Shown piece after piece: positions 27,241 to 37,704 of a stretch of DNA of 64,000 nt (the first letter of the stretch is position 1; each line of letters starts with the position of its first letter). Both the position numbers and the translations under genes were made by a program. Below the pieces are notes generated by a model, which saw nothing but the letters and a program-made list of their open reading frames with translations, had not been told where the DNA came from and ran no database searches. The stretch comes from Rossellomorea marisflavi. GTDB taxonomy: Bacteria; Bacillota; Bacilli; Bacillales; Bacillaceae_B. The stretch spans positions 1,399,705 through 1,463,704 of the forward strand of contig NZ_LGUE01000001.1 of NCBI RefSeq assembly GCF_001274775.1. Reading direction: 5' to 3'.

Positions 27241-28317
27241 TTAATCTTGTACCTTCAGACCCATGAGATATTCTGCAAGTGCATCCATCTCATTATCGGT
27301 CAATTTGCCGTATGTACCTGTCATCTTATTACCAGGCTTGTATTGGTCCGGATCGCTGAGCCAGTTTTTCAGCTCTTCTTCATTGTGATCCAGGACTCCG
27401 GCGATTCTGTTACGTTCACCGAATGTGGCAAGGTTAGGTGCTGTCCGAGCCTGCTCCGGTCGACCGTCCTGTGGTGAAACAGCATGACAGGCAAGACATT
27501 TGTTGTTGAAAATCTCTTGTCCTTCTTTTGCAAGGTCCGAGGAAGGCTCCGGTTCTCCTGCATTTTTCATATCTTCAACCCAGGCAGTGTATTCCTCCTG
27601 CGGAAGCGCTTTAACCTTGAAGTCCATCAATGCATGGGACGGTCCACAAAGCTCTGCACATTTCCCGTAGAAAAGCCCTTCTGCTTCCTTCGCTTTTTCC
27701 CCATCGAATTGAAGGAAGAACTTATTGACGTTATCCACGTTCGTATCGATCTTTCCGCCTGCTGCCGGAATCCAGAACGAATGCTTCACGTCAGAAGCTG
27801 TAACATTGAAGTAAACCCTTTGATCGGTCGGCACAACGAGATCCTGTGATGTAATGATCTTCTCATCCGGATACTCGAATTCCCACCAGTACAGATTGGC
27901 ACGGACATTGATCACGAGTGCTTCTCTGTTCCCGTCTGCATCCTTTTTGTCCATCGCCTTTGTATCGGCAAGTTTGAACGTGGATGTAACGGTCGGTACG
28001 GCCAGGATCAACAGAAGGATGATCGGAATGACCGTCCAGATGATTTCGAGTGTGTGACTCCCTTCAACCTGTTTAGGAATCGTTTTGTCCCCTTTTTTCC
28101 TGCGAAAACGGATGATGGCGATCATGTAGACGATGACGACCACAATGATGACGAGAACCATGATCAACGTGGACAGGATCATAAGATCGTATTGGTCCTG
28201 CGCTACTTCACCCGCAGGCTGTAAAGTGGATAGGAACGGTTCCCCGCAACCTGAAAGGACGAGCGCCACCATCGCGAGGATCGTGAATAGACGCCACTTG
28301 GATAGCCTTGCTTTCAT
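27241..28317 (-). CDS. ctaC: Cytochrome c oxidase subunit II with fused cytochrome c
   Basis: This 358-residue lipoprotein carries the CuA centre that takes electrons from cytochrome c. In order it has a signal with lipobox LVLSGC (Cys near residue 23), two membrane helices (about 45-68 and 88-110), a cupredoxin domain with DVKHSFW and GKCAELCGPSHALM (CuA ligands), and a C-terminal cytochrome c domain with the haem motif CLACH and an axial Met in NKMTGTYG. The cytochrome fusion defines the caa3 type. Confidence 0.97.
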   Translation of the reverse strand: MKARLSKWRLFTILAMVALVLSGCGEPFLSTLQPAGEVAQDQYDLMILSTLIMVLVIIVVVIVYMIAIIRFRRKKGDKTIPKQVEGSHTLEIIWTVIPIILLLILAVPTVTSTFKLADTKAMDKKDADGNREALVINVRANLYWWEFEYPDEKIITSQDLVVPTDQRVYFNVTASDVKHSFWIPAAGGKIDTNVDNVNKFFLQFDGEKAKEAEGLFYGKCAELCGPSHALMDFKVKALPQEEYTAWVEDMKNAGEPEPSSDLAKEGQEIFNNKCLACHAVSPQDGRPEQARTAPNLATFGERNRIAGVLDHNEEELKNWLSDPDQYKPGNKMTGTYGKLTDNEMDALAEYLMGLKVQD

Positions 28318-28415
28318 AGCTTAATCAAACCCCTCTTTCGTAAAATAGACTCTTGAGTAAAACAAGGACTTAAAAAAAGATCTATTTGGATTTCTTTTAA
28401 GAAAGAATTCCTATG

Positions 28416-29324
28416 TTAAACGACGGTGACAATCACCATCGCTACAAACAAGATGGTCAGGTAGTTCAGTGAATAAACAAACATAAGGCGCGACCATTTG
28501 ATTTCATCCTTCATCTTATAGCCTGCAAGTCCGAGGGCAAGCCACCCTATATTGAATGCCGTCGCAAGGATAAAGAACGGAAGACCAAGGTCGAGCAGGA
28601 AGAATGGAAGCGGAAGAAGGGCCGCCACCCACCAGACGATGTGATGCTTCGTCACTTTAAAGCCTTTGACTACGGGAAGCATCGGGATATTGGCTGCCCG
28701 ATATTCTTCAACCCGTTTCATGGCGAGTGCATAAAAATGTGGAGGCTGCCAGATGAACATGAGGAGGAAAAGCACCCATGCTGTCGTACTCAAGCCACCG
28801 TCCACCGCTGCCCACCCGATTAACGGGGGAACCGCACCGGATATACTGCCCACAATGGTGTTACTGACATATCTCCTCTTCGACCACATCGTATAGAGCA
28901 GGACGTAGCAGATGACCCCTATAAGGCCGATGACACCTGCTGTGATGGTCGTCATGAATAACATGATGGTGCCGAGTAAGATCATGAACAGGCCGATGGC
29001 AAGAGCTTTACCGGAGTGGATCTTACCTGTAACGGTTGGCCTGCCCTTTGTACGGTCCATCACGTGGTCGATATCCCGGTCGTACACATTATTCACTGCA
29101 CAGGAACCGGCAATGATGAAGGAAGAACCGACCAGCGTGAGGAAAATGATATCCAAGGATTGAAGAAAATGGGCACCTGAAAAGTAAAAGGCGAGCCACA
29201 TCCCGGTAAAGGTAGTAATCAGATTGGAATTGACGATCCCAATTTTAATCAATGAAAGGAAATCCTTCCATGCCGAGGACGCAGTCTCCCCCATGGCATC
29301 GGTCATCGTTCGACTGTTGCTCAT
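28416..29324 (-). CDS. ctaB: Protoheme IX farnesyltransferase (heme O synthase)
   Basis: CtaB attaches a farnesyl group to heme B to make heme O, the precursor of heme A for the oxidase. The 302-residue UbiA-family membrane protein has about nine helices and the prenyl-diphosphate motif [19 protein letters not shown] near residue 79, plus a second loop motif [14 protein letters not shown]. It leads the ctaBCDEF operon and diverges from ctaA. Confidence 0.95.
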   Translation of the reverse strand: MSNSRTMTDAMGETASSAWKDFLSLIKIGIVNSNLITTFTGMWLAFYFSGAHFLQSLDIIFLTLVGSSFIIAGSCAVNNVYDRDIDHVMDRTKGRPTVTGKIHSGKALAIGLFMILLGTIMLFMTTITAGVIGLIGVICYVLLYTMWSKRRYVSNTIVGSISGAVPPLIGWAAVDGGLSTTAWVLFLLMFIWQPPHFYALAMKRVEEYRAANIPMLPVVKGFKVTKHHIVWWVAALLPLPFFLLDLGLPFFILATAFNIGWLALGLAGYKMKDEIKWSRLMFVYSLNYLTILFVAMVIVTVV

Positions 29325-29401
29325 CTACTTCCTCCTCCCCAACGCATGAGGGCCGGATCCCGACCGCCATAACAAAGGATATGTTTGACATATTCCTACA
29401 A

Positions 29402-29416
29402 TTAAATCGTTTACAA
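29402..29416 (-). promoter_or_regulatory. Imperfect cre-like site upstream of ctaB
   Basis: On the minus strand TTGTAAACGATTTAA fits WTGNAANCGNWNNCW except for A at position 14. It is 78-92 bases upstream of the ctaB ATG. Confidence 0.45.
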
Positions 29417-29500
29417 AAAACGACTCGTCTAACCGTAAAGACGCTATCAATATAATATTAAACCATATATATTTCCGTTTTTGGAAGATATTTATCCAAT

Positions 29501-29521
29501 AATGTGAAGAAATTGTGAAGA
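29501..29521 (+). promoter_or_regulatory. Tandem GTGAAGAA repeat, possible ResD binding site
   Basis: AATGTGAAGA and AATTGTGAAGA are adjacent direct repeats, 10-11 bases apart, one helical turn. They resemble the TTGTGAA half of reported ResD sites. This is an inference from sequence and context. Confidence 0.4.
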
Positions 29522-29804
29522 AAATAAGTTAGGACGGGTCTTTGACCATCATACCATAAATACATGATAAGCGCTTACAGATTTTAATATTCTAGCAATT
29601 AGGATAAAACTACTACCGGTTTTCCACTCTTTCTGCATGTAAAGACTTAATCGGCGTTCGTTGGAAAAATGTCGATAATTGCTCGAAATTCTGTAACATC
29701 TTATTTATTGAGTTTTCACGCCTGGTCCGGTATCATCGAAGAGGCATATATTTTACTACAATACTGATCATATGTGCATTCTATCAGTTAAGAAGGTGAA
29801 GAAT

Positions 29805-30710
29805 TTGCATAAAGGTTTAAAATGGCTTGCTGTTCTTACAAGTCTCGGTATGTTATTTGTCCTACTGGGCGGTGCACTCGTAACGAAAACCGGCTCCGGA
29901 ATGGGCTGCGGTCGTTCCTGGCCCCTTTGCCACGGACAATTGATTCCTGATAATATTACCATCGAGCTCGTCATCGAGCTTGCGCACAGGGTTGTTTCCG
30001 GCGGGGTCGGACTCCTGCTACTGGCCCTTTCCATCTGGTCGTGGAAGGCGATCGGCCATAAGCGTGAAACGAAGTTTTTGGCGATCCTCTCCTTTTTCTT
30101 CCTTGTCCTTCAAGGATTGATCGGTGCTGCGGCAGTTAAATGGGGACAATCTGATTTTGTCCTAGCCATCCACTTCGGCATATCACTCATTTCATTCGCT
30201 TCCGTATTACTCTTGACCCTTCTGATTTTCGAAGTTGATCAAAAGTTCGAAGCAGACAAGGTAATCATCGATAAGCGGATGAGATGGCACACAATCGGGG
30301 TGACGATCTATACGTATCTCGTCGTCTACACCGGAGCACTCGTCCGACACACCGAATCAAGCCTCGTATGTAAGGATTGGCCGTTCTGCGTAAATTCAAG
30401 CATCGGGCTGCCGACAAATATGTACGAGTGGATTCAAATGGGGCATCGTACTGCTGCCGCCCTCGTTTTTGTCTGGATTGCATACGTGACGGTCTTGGCA
30501 GTAAAGAAATACAAACAGCAAAAGGTAGTATATTGGGGATGGATCATCGCCTTGATCCTCGTGACCATGCAGGCTACGACCGGTGCGCTCGTCGTTCTGA
30601 CCAGATTGAACCTGGCAGTTGCCCTCCTGCACGCCCTCATCATCTCCTGCTTGTTCGGACTTCTCTGCTACTTGATCATGCTTGGGTCGAGAAGCAAGAA
30701 ACGTCAGTAA
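29805..30710 (+). CDS. ctaA: Heme A synthase
   Basis: CtaA oxidises the C8 methyl of heme O to the formyl group of heme A. The 301-residue protein has eight helices in two four-helix halves. Each half has a paired-Cys loop ([14 protein letters not shown] and [12 protein letters not shown]), as in the Bacillus enzyme, and conserved His ligands in [26 protein letters not shown] and [12 protein letters not shown] 29805 follows AAGGTGAAGAA and gives (M)[10 protein letters not shown], matching the family; ATG 29772 would precede the ribosome site. Confidence 0.93.
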   Translation: MHKGLKWLAVLTSLGMLFVLLGGALVTKTGSGMGCGRSWPLCHGQLIPDNITIELVIELAHRVVSGGVGLLLLALSIWSWKAIGHKRETKFLAILSFFFLVLQGLIGAAAVKWGQSDFVLAIHFGISLISFASVLLLTLLIFEVDQKFEADKVIIDKRMRWHTIGVTIYTYLVVYTGALVRHTESSLVCKDWPFCVNSSIGLPTNMYEWIQMGHRTAAALVFVWIAYVTVLAVKKYKQQKVVYWGWIIALILVTMQATTGALVVLTRLNLAVALLHALIISCLFGLLCYLIMLGSRSKKRQ

Positions 30711-30715
30711 AAACA

Positions 30716-30756
30716 GAAAAAGATTCCGGTCCTCCATGGACCGGAATCTTTTTTGC
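30716..30756. terminator. Bidirectional terminator between ctaA and pycA
   Basis: AAAGATTCCGGTCC pairs with GGACCGGAATCTTT across TCCAT, with A- and T-tracts on the two sides. Confidence 0.9.
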
Positions 30757-30758
30757 TA

Positions 30759-33700
30759 TCAGGATTTCTCTACTTCGATCAATAGATCCCCAGGGGAAAT
30801 GGCATCCCCGTTTGAAACATAGATTTCTTTCACCGTTCCCGCGAACGGGGCTTGAACCGTCGTTTCCATCTTCATCGCTTCTGTAATCATGAGGTGATCT
30901 CCTTTTTGGACCTTCTCCCCTTTTTCAGAAATAACTTTGATGACGGTTCCCGGCATGGATGCACCGAGATGTGATTCTTTTTTAGGATCGGCCTTCATTT
31001 TGACGGCAACAGTGGATTTAATGCTTTCGTCCCTGATCACCACTTCACGCGTCTGACCGTTCAATTCGAAGTAAACGACCCTTGTACCATCCGCCTGGGC
31101 TTGTCCGATCGAGACCAATTTGACGATCAGCGTCTTCCCTGTTTCGATCTCGACTTCGATTTCCTCACCGAGCCTCATGCCGAAAAGGAAGGTCGGCGTA
31201 TCGAGTACGGAAATATCTCCGAATTGATCCACCATACCTGCATATTCCATAAAGACTTTCGGATAAAGGGCATACCCTAGAGCGTCAAAGCTCGTCACCT
31301 GACGTTTCAGATCTTCAAATAGCTTCTCTTTCAAAGCATTGAAGTCCACGTCATCCAGAAGTTCCCCCGGACGGACCGTGATCGGTGTACGGCCTTTGAG
31401 GATGACTCGTTGTAGGTCCTCAGGGAAGCCACCGTGAGGCTGACCGAGATAGCCTTCGAACAGTTCGATGACTGAGTCAGGGAAATCGATCTTTTCGCCT
31501 CTTTGAAGTACCGTTTCCTCGTCCAGTTCATTCTGTACCATGAAGAGGGCCATATCCCCCACCACTTTTGAGGAAGGGGTCACTTTGACGATATCACCGA
31601 ATAGCTGGTTCACCCTCGCATACATGTTCTTTACTTCTTCCCAGCGGTCGCCGAGCCCGACAGCCTTCGCCTGTTGCTGCAGATTGCTGTATTGTCCCCC
31701 CGGCATTTCATGCTTATAGACTTCTGAATGAGGTGACATCATTCCGCTTTCGAAATCTGTGTAATACTTACGCACATCCTCCCAATAATGAGACAGGGTC
31801 TCTAAGGATTGGACGTCCACCTGTGGCTCCCGCTCCGTCCCCTTCAACGCGTAATAGAGCGTGTTGGCACTAGGCTGGGAGGTCAGGCCAGACATTGTAC
31901 TGAGAGCTGTATCGACGATGTCCACTCCTGCTTCAACGGCTTTTGCATACGTATAGATCCCGTTTCCGCTTGTGTCATGTGTATGGAGATGGATAGGCAA
32001 GTCAACCGTGCTCTTAAGCTCGGAAATCAGACGATAAGCTGACTGAGGCTTGAGGAGACCCGCCATATCTTTGATCGCCAGCATATGGGCACCGCTTGCT
32101 TCCAATTCCTTTGCGATCTCTTTGTAATAATCGATATTATATTTGGCACGCGTTTCGTCTTCGATGTCCCCTGTATAACAGATGGCCGCTTCTGCGATCT
32201 TTCCGCTCTGGCGCACCGCATCGATGGCGACTTCCATTCCTTTCACCCAGTTGAGGCTGTCAAAGATCCTGAACACATCGATACCAGCATATGCTGATTT
32301 CTCCACGAACTCACGGATGACATTATCAGGATAGTTTTTGTAGCCCACTGCGTTGGACGCCCTGAGAAGCATCTGGAAGAGGACATTCGGAATCCGCTCC
32401 CTCAAGGTCAGGAGCCTGTCCCATGGATCTTCCTTCAAGAATCGATACGCAACATCAAAGGTGGCTCCTCCCCACATTTCGTAGGAGAAGAGATCCGGCA
32501 GCAATTCAGCCGTCGGCTCGGCAATTGCCTTCAGGTCGGTCGTCCTCACGCGGGTCGCGAGAAGAGATTGATGGGCATCTCGGAAGGTTGTGTCGGTAAG
32601 GAGGACCGACTTCTGCTCCTTCACCCACTCGACAAGGCCTTCTGCCCCCTTTTCATCGAGGATCTGTTTCGTCCCTCTTGCCGGTTCCGCTACCGGATTT
32701 TGCAAGGAAGGAATACGCGGTTTTGCGAAAACCGGTTTTTTCCTTTTCTCTACACCTGGGAAACCATTGATCGTGACATTCCCGATGTAGGTGAGCATTT
32801 TCGTACCCCTATCCTTCCGTTTCGGGAAGAGGAAGAGTTCAGGCGTTGTATCGATGAATGAGGTATCATACTTGCCCGTCACAAAATTTTCGTGTTTCAC
32901 GACATTTTCAAGGAACGGGATATTGGTCTTGATTCCCCTGATCCTGAATTCCTGGAGGTTCCTCACCATTTTGCTCGCGGCCTGCTCGAACGTGAGGGCC
33001 CACGTTGATAGCTTTACAAGGAGGGAATCATAATACGGAGTGATGACAGCCCCCTGGAAGCCGTTCCCTGCATCGAGCCTGACACCGAATCCCCCTCCTG
33101 AACGGTAGGCCATGATCTTGCCAGTATCAGGCATGAATTGATTCAAAGGATCCTCGGTGGTAACACGGGATTGAATCGCAAATCCGTTCGTCCTCACATC
33201 TTCTTGTTCTGGGATGCCGAGTTTGCTTCCGTGAAGCGGGTGCCCTTCTGCAATGAGGAGCTGTGATTGGACGATATCGACGCCGGTCACCATTTCGGTG
33301 ATCGTATGCTCGACCTGTACCCGTGGATTGACCTCGATGAAATAAAAGCGTCCGTCTGACACGAGGAACTCGACCGTCCCTGCATTCACATAGTCGACGT
33401 TTTTCATCAATCTTACTGCCGCTTCACAGATCTCTTCCCTGAGGTCATCTCCTAGGGAAACCGATGGTGCCACCTCGACGACCTTTTGGTGCCTTCTTTG
33501 GATCGAGCAGTCCCGCTCATAGAGATGGACGATATTCCCGTCTTCATCCCCGAGGATCTGGACTTCGATATGCTTAGGCTTTTCAACGAATTTCTCAACA
33601 TAGATCTCATCGTTACCGAAGGCAGCTTTTGCTTCGGATTTAGCACGCTCGTACGCCTCTTTCAGGCTTTCAAGATTTCGAACGATCCGCATTCCGCGTC

Positions 33701-34202
33701 CGCCCCCGCCAAGGGAAGCTTTGATGATGATCGGGAATCCGTTATCCTTACCGAAGCTGATGACTTCTTCGAGTGACTGAACAGGTCCGTCGGTACCCGG
33801 GATGACGGGGATATTGGCTTCTACTGCCTGCTGACGGGCCTTGACCTTGTCACCGAACATATCAAGATGTTTGGTGTGCGGTCCGACGAAGATGATGCCT
33901 TCTTCCTCGCATCTCCTGGCAAAATGTATGTTTTCGGATAAGAACCCGTAGCCGGGATGGATTGCATCGACGTCTGCCGTCTTGGCGATCCTGATGATAT
34001 CCTCGATATCAAGGTAGGCGTCGATCGGCTTCTTCCCTTCCCCAACAAGATACGCTTCATCCGCTTTATAGCGATGGTAGGAGCCCGAATCTTCTTTACT
34101 GTACACAGCGACAGTGCGGATATTCAGCTCGGTGCATGCCCGAAAGACCCGGATGGCAATTTCTCCACGGTTGGCTACTAATACTTTTTGAATCTTCTTC
34201 AT
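30759..34202 (-). CDS. pycA: Pyruvate carboxylase
   Basis: PycA makes oxaloacetate from pyruvate and bicarbonate with ATP, refilling the TCA cycle. The 1147-residue chain has an N-terminal biotin carboxylase (1-455; KASLGGGGRGMRIV, EVNPRVQVEHTITE), a carboxyltransferase of the DRE-TIM fold (about 530-800; LLTDTTFRDAHQSLLATRVR, metal-site LHTHDTSGNG), an allosteric/tetramer region and a C-terminal biotinyl domain with EAMKMETT. The start MKKIQKVLVANRG follows AAGGAGAG; an ATG 13 codons upstream is not supported. The length equals the B. subtilis enzyme. No frameshift is seen. Confidence 0.97.
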   Translation of the reverse strand: MKKIQKVLVANRGEIAIRVFRACTELNIRTVAVYSKEDSGSYHRYKADEAYLVGEGKKPIDAYLDIEDIIRIAKTADVDAIHPGYGFLSENIHFARRCEEEGIIFVGPHTKHLDMFGDKVKARQQAVEANIPVIPGTDGPVQSLEEVISFGKDNGFPIIIKASLGGGGRGMRIVRNLESLKEAYERAKSEAKAAFGNDEIYVEKFVEKPKHIEVQILGDEDGNIVHLYERDCSIQRRHQKVVEVAPSVSLGDDLREEICEAAVRLMKNVDYVNAGTVEFLVSDGRFYFIEVNPRVQVEHTITEMVTGVDIVQSQLLIAEGHPLHGSKLGIPEQEDVRTNGFAIQSRVTTEDPLNQFMPDTGKIMAYRSGGGFGVRLDAGNGFQGAVITPYYDSLLVKLSTWALTFEQAASKMVRNLQEFRIRGIKTNIPFLENVVKHENFVTGKYDTSFIDTTPELFLFPKRKDRGTKMLTYIGNVTINGFPGVEKRKKPVFAKPRIPSLQNPVAEPARGTKQILDEKGAEGLVEWVKEQKSVLLTDTTFRDAHQSLLATRVRTTDLKAIAEPTAELLPDLFSYEMWGGATFDVAYRFLKEDPWDRLLTLRERIPNVLFQMLLRASNAVGYKNYPDNVIREFVEKSAYAGIDVFRIFDSLNWVKGMEVAIDAVRQSGKIAEAAICYTGDIEDETRAKYNIDYYKEIAKELEASGAHMLAIKDMAGLLKPQSAYRLISELKSTVDLPIHLHTHDTSGNGIYTYAKAVEAGVDIVDTALSTMSGLTSQPSANTLYYALKGTEREPQVDVQSLETLSHYWEDVRKYYTDFESGMMSPHSEVYKHEMPGGQYSNLQQQAKAVGLGDRWEEVKNMYARVNQLFGDIVKVTPSSKVVGDMALFMVQNELDEETVLQRGEKIDFPDSVIELFEGYLGQPHGGFPEDLQRVILKGRTPITVRPGELLDDVDFNALKEKLFEDLKRQVTSFDALGYALYPKVFMEYAGMVDQFGDISVLDTPTFLFGMRLGEEIEVEIETGKTLIVKLVSIGQAQADGTRVVYFELNGQTREVVIRDESIKSTVAVKMKADPKKESHLGASMPGTVIKVISEKGEKVQKGDHLMITEAMKMETTVQAPFAGTVKEIYVSNGDAISPGDLLIEVEKS

Positions 34203-34367
34203 ACAATCTCTCCTTTTGCTCTTCATGGTTGATGTCTTCATCTATCATTCTATGAAAAAAGGACTGACCCGAAAGAAGTATCTTAGGGGGCAGACCCTAG
34301 ACAAAGCAGTCATGTTCAACGCATGAATGAATTGGCATTCAATGAGAAAAACCGCATTTTTCTACAT

Positions 34368-35579
34368 TTACATCTTATAAAAATTCCGATTATTAGACAT
34401 ATTCTCCGAAGGAATGTCATTTTCCTTCTTTGTTTTATATTTTTCTTCATAACGATTGAACATTGCGACGTTCACCAACACGCCAAGTGAAAGGGACAGG
34501 ACGAGAAGGGACGAGCCTCCATAGCTGATGAACGGAAGCGGGACCCCTGTAATAGGAATGAGTCCTGACACCCCTCCGAGATTGATGAAAGCCTGGATCC
34601 CGATCATGCTGGAAATCCCGATGGCGATCATCGTGCCGAAAGGATCTTGGCATTTGACTCCGATATAGATCCCCCTGAGGACGATATAGGCAAGTCCAAG
34701 GATGACAAATGCCACTCCGAAGATGCCCAGTTCTTCGGCTATGATCGCCATGATGAAATCCGTCTGAGGCTCAGGGATATATCCGAGCTTCTGTACACTC
34801 TGGCCTAGACCGAGTCCCTTGACCCCGCCCGATCCGATGGCAAGGTAGGAATTGACGAGCTGATACCCAATCCCCTGTGCATCCTGGAACGGGGAAAGGT
34901 AGGCATTGATCCTGTTCATCCTTACCTCTGTGAAGATATGTCCCCGGGCAAGGTAGATGATCGGGGATACAACGACCAGCAGCGCCACCGCCATACCCGC
35001 GAGTTTCAAGAATGTCTTATGATTGATCCCGGAACAAAGTATCACGATCAGACCGATGAGGAAGATAATCGCCGCGGTACCGAAGTCTGGCTCCAGGAAG
35101 ACGATGAAACAGATGAAACCAAGGAATACAAGGGGTGGTGCCAATCCTCTGTTGAGATCATTTATGTATGCCTGCTTCTTTGAATAGACGGATCCAAGGT
35201 AGATGATGACGGCAAGCTTCGCGAACTCGGAAGGTTGAATCCTCATGACTCCGAGGTCGATCCAGCTTTTTGCGTTATTGACGACGCTTCCGAAAAAGTG
35301 AACGGATATAAGAAGGGCGATGACCAGAAGCATGAGTGTCTTCAGGACCTTTCCGATTTTGAACGCCTTGTAAGGAAACCAGGCTGCAGCCAGGAAAGCC
35401 ACAAAGCTGATGACGAGATTCAGCAATTGCTTCTTATAGAAATAATCACTTTCCAGACCGAACTTTTCTACAGCAACGACCATGCTGGAGCTGTATACCA
35501 TCACGAGGCCGAATATGCACAACAACAGATAGACCCCGATCAGTGAGTAGTCGTATGATTTCAATATTTTTTTGAACAT
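34368..35579 (-). CDS. ftsW: Septal peptidoglycan polymerase FtsW
   Basis: This 403-residue SEDS-family membrane protein polymerises lipid II at the division septum. About ten helices are visible, with the family segments SWIDLGVMRIQPSEFAKLA near residue 105, FLEPDFGTAAIIF near residue 160, PEPQTDFIMAIIAEELG near residue 270 and PLPFISYGGSSLLV near residue 348. Neighbours pycA and ylaN place it as B. subtilis ylaO (FtsW) rather than rodA or spoVE. Confidence 0.92.
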   Translation of the reverse strand: MFKKILKSYDYSLIGVYLLLCIFGLVMVYSSSMVVAVEKFGLESDYFYKKQLLNLVISFVAFLAAAWFPYKAFKIGKVLKTLMLLVIALLISVHFFGSVVNNAKSWIDLGVMRIQPSEFAKLAVIIYLGSVYSKKQAYINDLNRGLAPPLVFLGFICFIVFLEPDFGTAAIIFLIGLIVILCSGINHKTFLKLAGMAVALLVVVSPIIYLARGHIFTEVRMNRINAYLSPFQDAQGIGYQLVNSYLAIGSGGVKGLGLGQSVQKLGYIPEPQTDFIMAIIAEELGIFGVAFVILGLAYIVLRGIYIGVKCQDPFGTMIAIGISSMIGIQAFINLGGVSGLIPITGVPLPFISYGGSSLLVLSLSLGVLVNVAMFNRYEEKYKTKKENDIPSENMSNNRNFYKM

Positions 35580-35624
35580 AGCTCTTCAATCCTTTACCAT
35601 CCATATCTTTATGTATACCGGTTA

Positions 35625-35666
35625 ATAAAAAAACTCAAACAACAGTATGAGGTATTGTTTGAGTTG
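35625..35666 (-). terminator. Terminator of ylaN
   Basis: AACTCAAACAA pairs with TTGTTTGAGTT across CAGTATGAGGTA. On the minus strand TTTTTTTATT follows. It separates ylaN from ftsW. Confidence 0.85.
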
Positions 35667-35677
35667 TCATGTCTATT

Positions 35678-35959
35678 TTACTTTTTTGTCGATGCTTCAT
35701 GAAGGGCAGAAAGTTCCCTTTCCAAAGAATCAATTAACTCTTTGCCATCTCCATCATCCACAAGTCCCAAACGGACCGCGAATTCAATTTCACGGGAAAG
35801 GCCGAACATCTGAGTGTCCAATACTTCCTCGTACAAAGGACATTGAGGCATCGTTAAATTGTCCATTTGAACTTTGATCAGTTGCAAGATTTTATCTGCA
35901 TCGGCCTTCAGTAGCTCGTAGGCCTTTTCTCTATGATTGATGGTCATTTCTGACGCCAC
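35678..35959 (-). CDS. ylaN: YlaN family protein (iron-homeostasis factor)
   Basis: The 93-residue protein is almost identical in its core to B. subtilis YlaN as recalled ([20 protein letters not shown], then [20 protein letters not shown]). YlaN is essential under low iron and is reported to interact with Fur. GTG 35959 after GGGGTGGACGACT gives (M)[12 protein letters not shown], matching the family; the ATG at 35983 is unlikely. It has its own terminator. Confidence 0.92.
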   Translation of the reverse strand: MASEMTINHREKAYELLKADADKILQLIKVQMDNLTMPQCPLYEEVLDTQMFGLSREIEFAVRLGLVDDGDGKELIDSLERELSALHEASTKK

Positions 35960-36098
35960 AGTCGTCCACCCCATTCCGAACAAATAACATTCTGTCTTAA
36001 AATTTTATCGTTAAACAGGGCAAAATGCAAGAGAAAACAGAGATTGTGACACCAGTCTATGACAATCATATGAATGAGCGGATTGAAGAAATCAGAGA

Positions 36099-37022
36099 TC
36101 AGAAAATACTCCAGGAATATTGAGAGCTCAGCATCTCGAGGATTTTCACACCTGCAACGCTGTTTCCTACGTCATCAAGACTCGGACCGAAGAGGCCGAT
36201 TCCGCATTTGCCGGGTACCGCACCCATCACTCCTCCGGAAACACCGCTTTTGGCAGGAATGCCTACTTTAATGGCAAATTCCCCTGAACGGTTATACATC
36301 CCGCATGTCACCATGAATGTCTTGCAGATCCTTGCCGTATCCTTTGTGATGATGCGCCTCCCCGACCCCGGCTCCACCCCGTCATTGGCAAAGACTGCTC
36401 CGATCCGCGCCAGATCCATGCAGTTCATTTCAACTGCACATTGCTTCGTATAGAGATCCAGGAGTTCTTCCACATCGATATCGATCACCCCGTGTTGCTT
36501 CATGAAATAACAGAGGGCCCTGTTGAGATCGGCCGTTTTGAGCTCGGATTCCGCCACTTCCCGGTTATACGTCACATCATCCCCCGTCATGTGGTTGATG
36601 AATGCAATGAGCCGCTCCCACTTTTCACTGCATGTCCCTCCCTTGATCATGGAAGTCACCGCCAGTGCACCGGCATTGATCATGGGGTTGAGCGGTTTTG
36701 ACGGCTTGTTCGTTTCGAGCTTTGCAATCGAGTTGAAAGGGTCGCCCGTAGGCTCCATCCCCACCTTGGAAAACACCTCTTCCTGCCCACAGTCCATCAA
36801 CACCAATGCCAGTGTGATCACCTTGGACACACTCTGCAGCGTGAATCTTTTCATATGTGATCCGGCATAGCATGTCCTTCCATCCAGAAAGTGAATGGAA
36901 ATCGCCAGATCATCCGCATCCTGCTCTTTCAGTGCAGGAATATAATCGGCGACCCGTCCTTCTTTTGTATACGGGGCGGCTTGCCGAATGAGTTCTTCAA
37001 GGATTTTTTGTGCTTGTGTCAT
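36099..37022 (-). CDS. glsA: Glutaminase A
   Basis: The enzyme hydrolyses glutamine to glutamate and ammonia in the cytoplasm. The 307-residue protein has the beta-lactamase-like catalytic motif QSVSK at residues 63-67 (Ser64 and Lys67), the [14 protein letters not shown] segment and [23 protein letters not shown] 37022 follows TTAGGAGGGGATACG; the longer frame to 37166 overlaps ylaL and its promoter and is rejected. It corresponds to ylaM of B. subtilis. Confidence 0.94.
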   Translation of the reverse strand: MTQAQKILEELIRQAAPYTKEGRVADYIPALKEQDADDLAISIHFLDGRTCYAGSHMKRFTLQSVSKVITLALVLMDCGQEEVFSKVGMEPTGDPFNSIAKLETNKPSKPLNPMINAGALAVTSMIKGGTCSEKWERLIAFINHMTGDDVTYNREVAESELKTADLNRALCYFMKQHGVIDIDVEELLDLYTKQCAVEMNCMDLARIGAVFANDGVEPGSGRRIITKDTARICKTFMVTCGMYNRSGEFAIKVGIPAKSGVSGGVMGAVPGKCGIGLFGPSLDDVGNSVAGVKILEMLSSQYSWSIF

Positions 37023-37087
37023 CGTATCCCCTCCTAAGTATTCATTATCATTCCCTAAAGCCAGCCCTGAAAACACTTCCAATCCAT

Positions 37088-37116
37088 GTGACAAATAGGA
37101 TATCAACCTGTATACT
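37088..37116 (+). promoter_or_regulatory. Sigma-A promoter of ylaL
   Basis: GTGACA (37088-37093), a 17-base spacer and TATACT (37111-37116) match 5/6 at each box. Transcription would start near 37123, 25 bases before the ylaL ATG. Confidence 0.7.
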
Positions 37117-37147
37117 TTAGGTATCATCCAGAAGGGGAGATCAATAC

Positions 37148-37645
37148 ATGGAAACCATCGTACCAATCAAGGGGAATGTTGCATTTCCCATCACATTAGA
37201 TGCAGGCGTCTGGATCTTTGACGACCGAAAAGTGGATCTTACGACCTATTTCTTACAGACGACAGAAGCGATCGATGAACTTGAAGAATATACGAAAGCC
37301 GTATCCCGCCACTGGTCAAGGGAAATCCAGGAAGGTGCCACATACCCTCCTACACTGAAGACGGAAAAGAAATATGAAAAAGAGAGGGTCTTGACTGGAA
37401 CGTTCGGCATCCCATTCGCTCCATTCCTGAAAAACGCAGAGCCTCACGCTGACGCTGCCACTGTTGTCATCGAGACGGATAACGGGGAACATGCGATGAC
37501 TATGACAGAAGCCCGGGACCTGATCCTCGGCTTCTCGTTGAACGGACGGCCCCTTAAAGAAAACGGGCCGGTCCATGCCTATTACGGAGACGGGTCCAAT
37601 CAAACGGATCCCATCACATCGGTCAAGGCATTCCGAATCGAATAA
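37148..37645 (+). CDS. ylaL: YlaL-like conserved protein
   Basis: This 165-residue soluble protein has no signal peptide. Features are the N-terminal stretch [20 protein letters not shown], then [11 protein letters not shown] and a C-terminal [18 protein letters not shown]. Position between glsA and ylaK identifies it as YlaL; some databases label homologues peptidyl-prolyl isomerase, but no isomerase motif is visible. AAGGGGAGATCAATAC precedes the ATG. It ends in a terminator shared with ylaK. Confidence 0.8.
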   Translation: METIVPIKGNVAFPITLDAGVWIFDDRKVDLTTYFLQTTEAIDELEEYTKAVSRHWSREIQEGATYPPTLKTEKKYEKERVLTGTFGIPFAPFLKNAEPHADAATVVIETDNGEHAMTMTEARDLILGFSLNGRPLKENGPVHAYYGDGSNQTDPITSVKAFRIE

Positions 37646-37651
37646 ACCATA

Positions 37652-37695
37652 CAAAGACGGCCTCGAGGGATACTCACCCCGAGGCCGTCTTTTGC
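37652..37695. terminator. Bidirectional terminator between ylaL and ylaK
   Basis: AAAGACGGCCTCG pairs with CGAGGCCGTCTTT around GGGATACTCACCC, with a T-run on the plus side. Confidence 0.85.
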
Positions 37696-37704
37696 TTTTC
37701 CTTG

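Larger units (their letters stand above)
29325..29804. promoter_or_regulatory. ctaB-ctaA divergent control region
   Basis: This 480-base AT-rich region has no CDS. It should hold the promoters of ctaBCDEF (minus) and ctaA (plus). Visible elements are an imperfect cre (29402-29416), a tandem GTGAAGAA repeat (29501-29521) and an AAGCGCTT palindrome near 29568-29575. In B. subtilis the cta genes are controlled by ResD and reported to respond to CcpA, but no site here is proven. Confidence 0.6.

Noticed and set aside
29560..29580. AAGCGCTT palindrome as a cre site
   Set aside because: It misses two fixed bases of the cre consensus, so it is mentioned only as a palindrome.
34203..34367. Riboswitch or T-box upstream of pycA
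   Set aside because: No conserved riboswitch motif, specifier-like loop or terminator/antiterminator pair could be seen.
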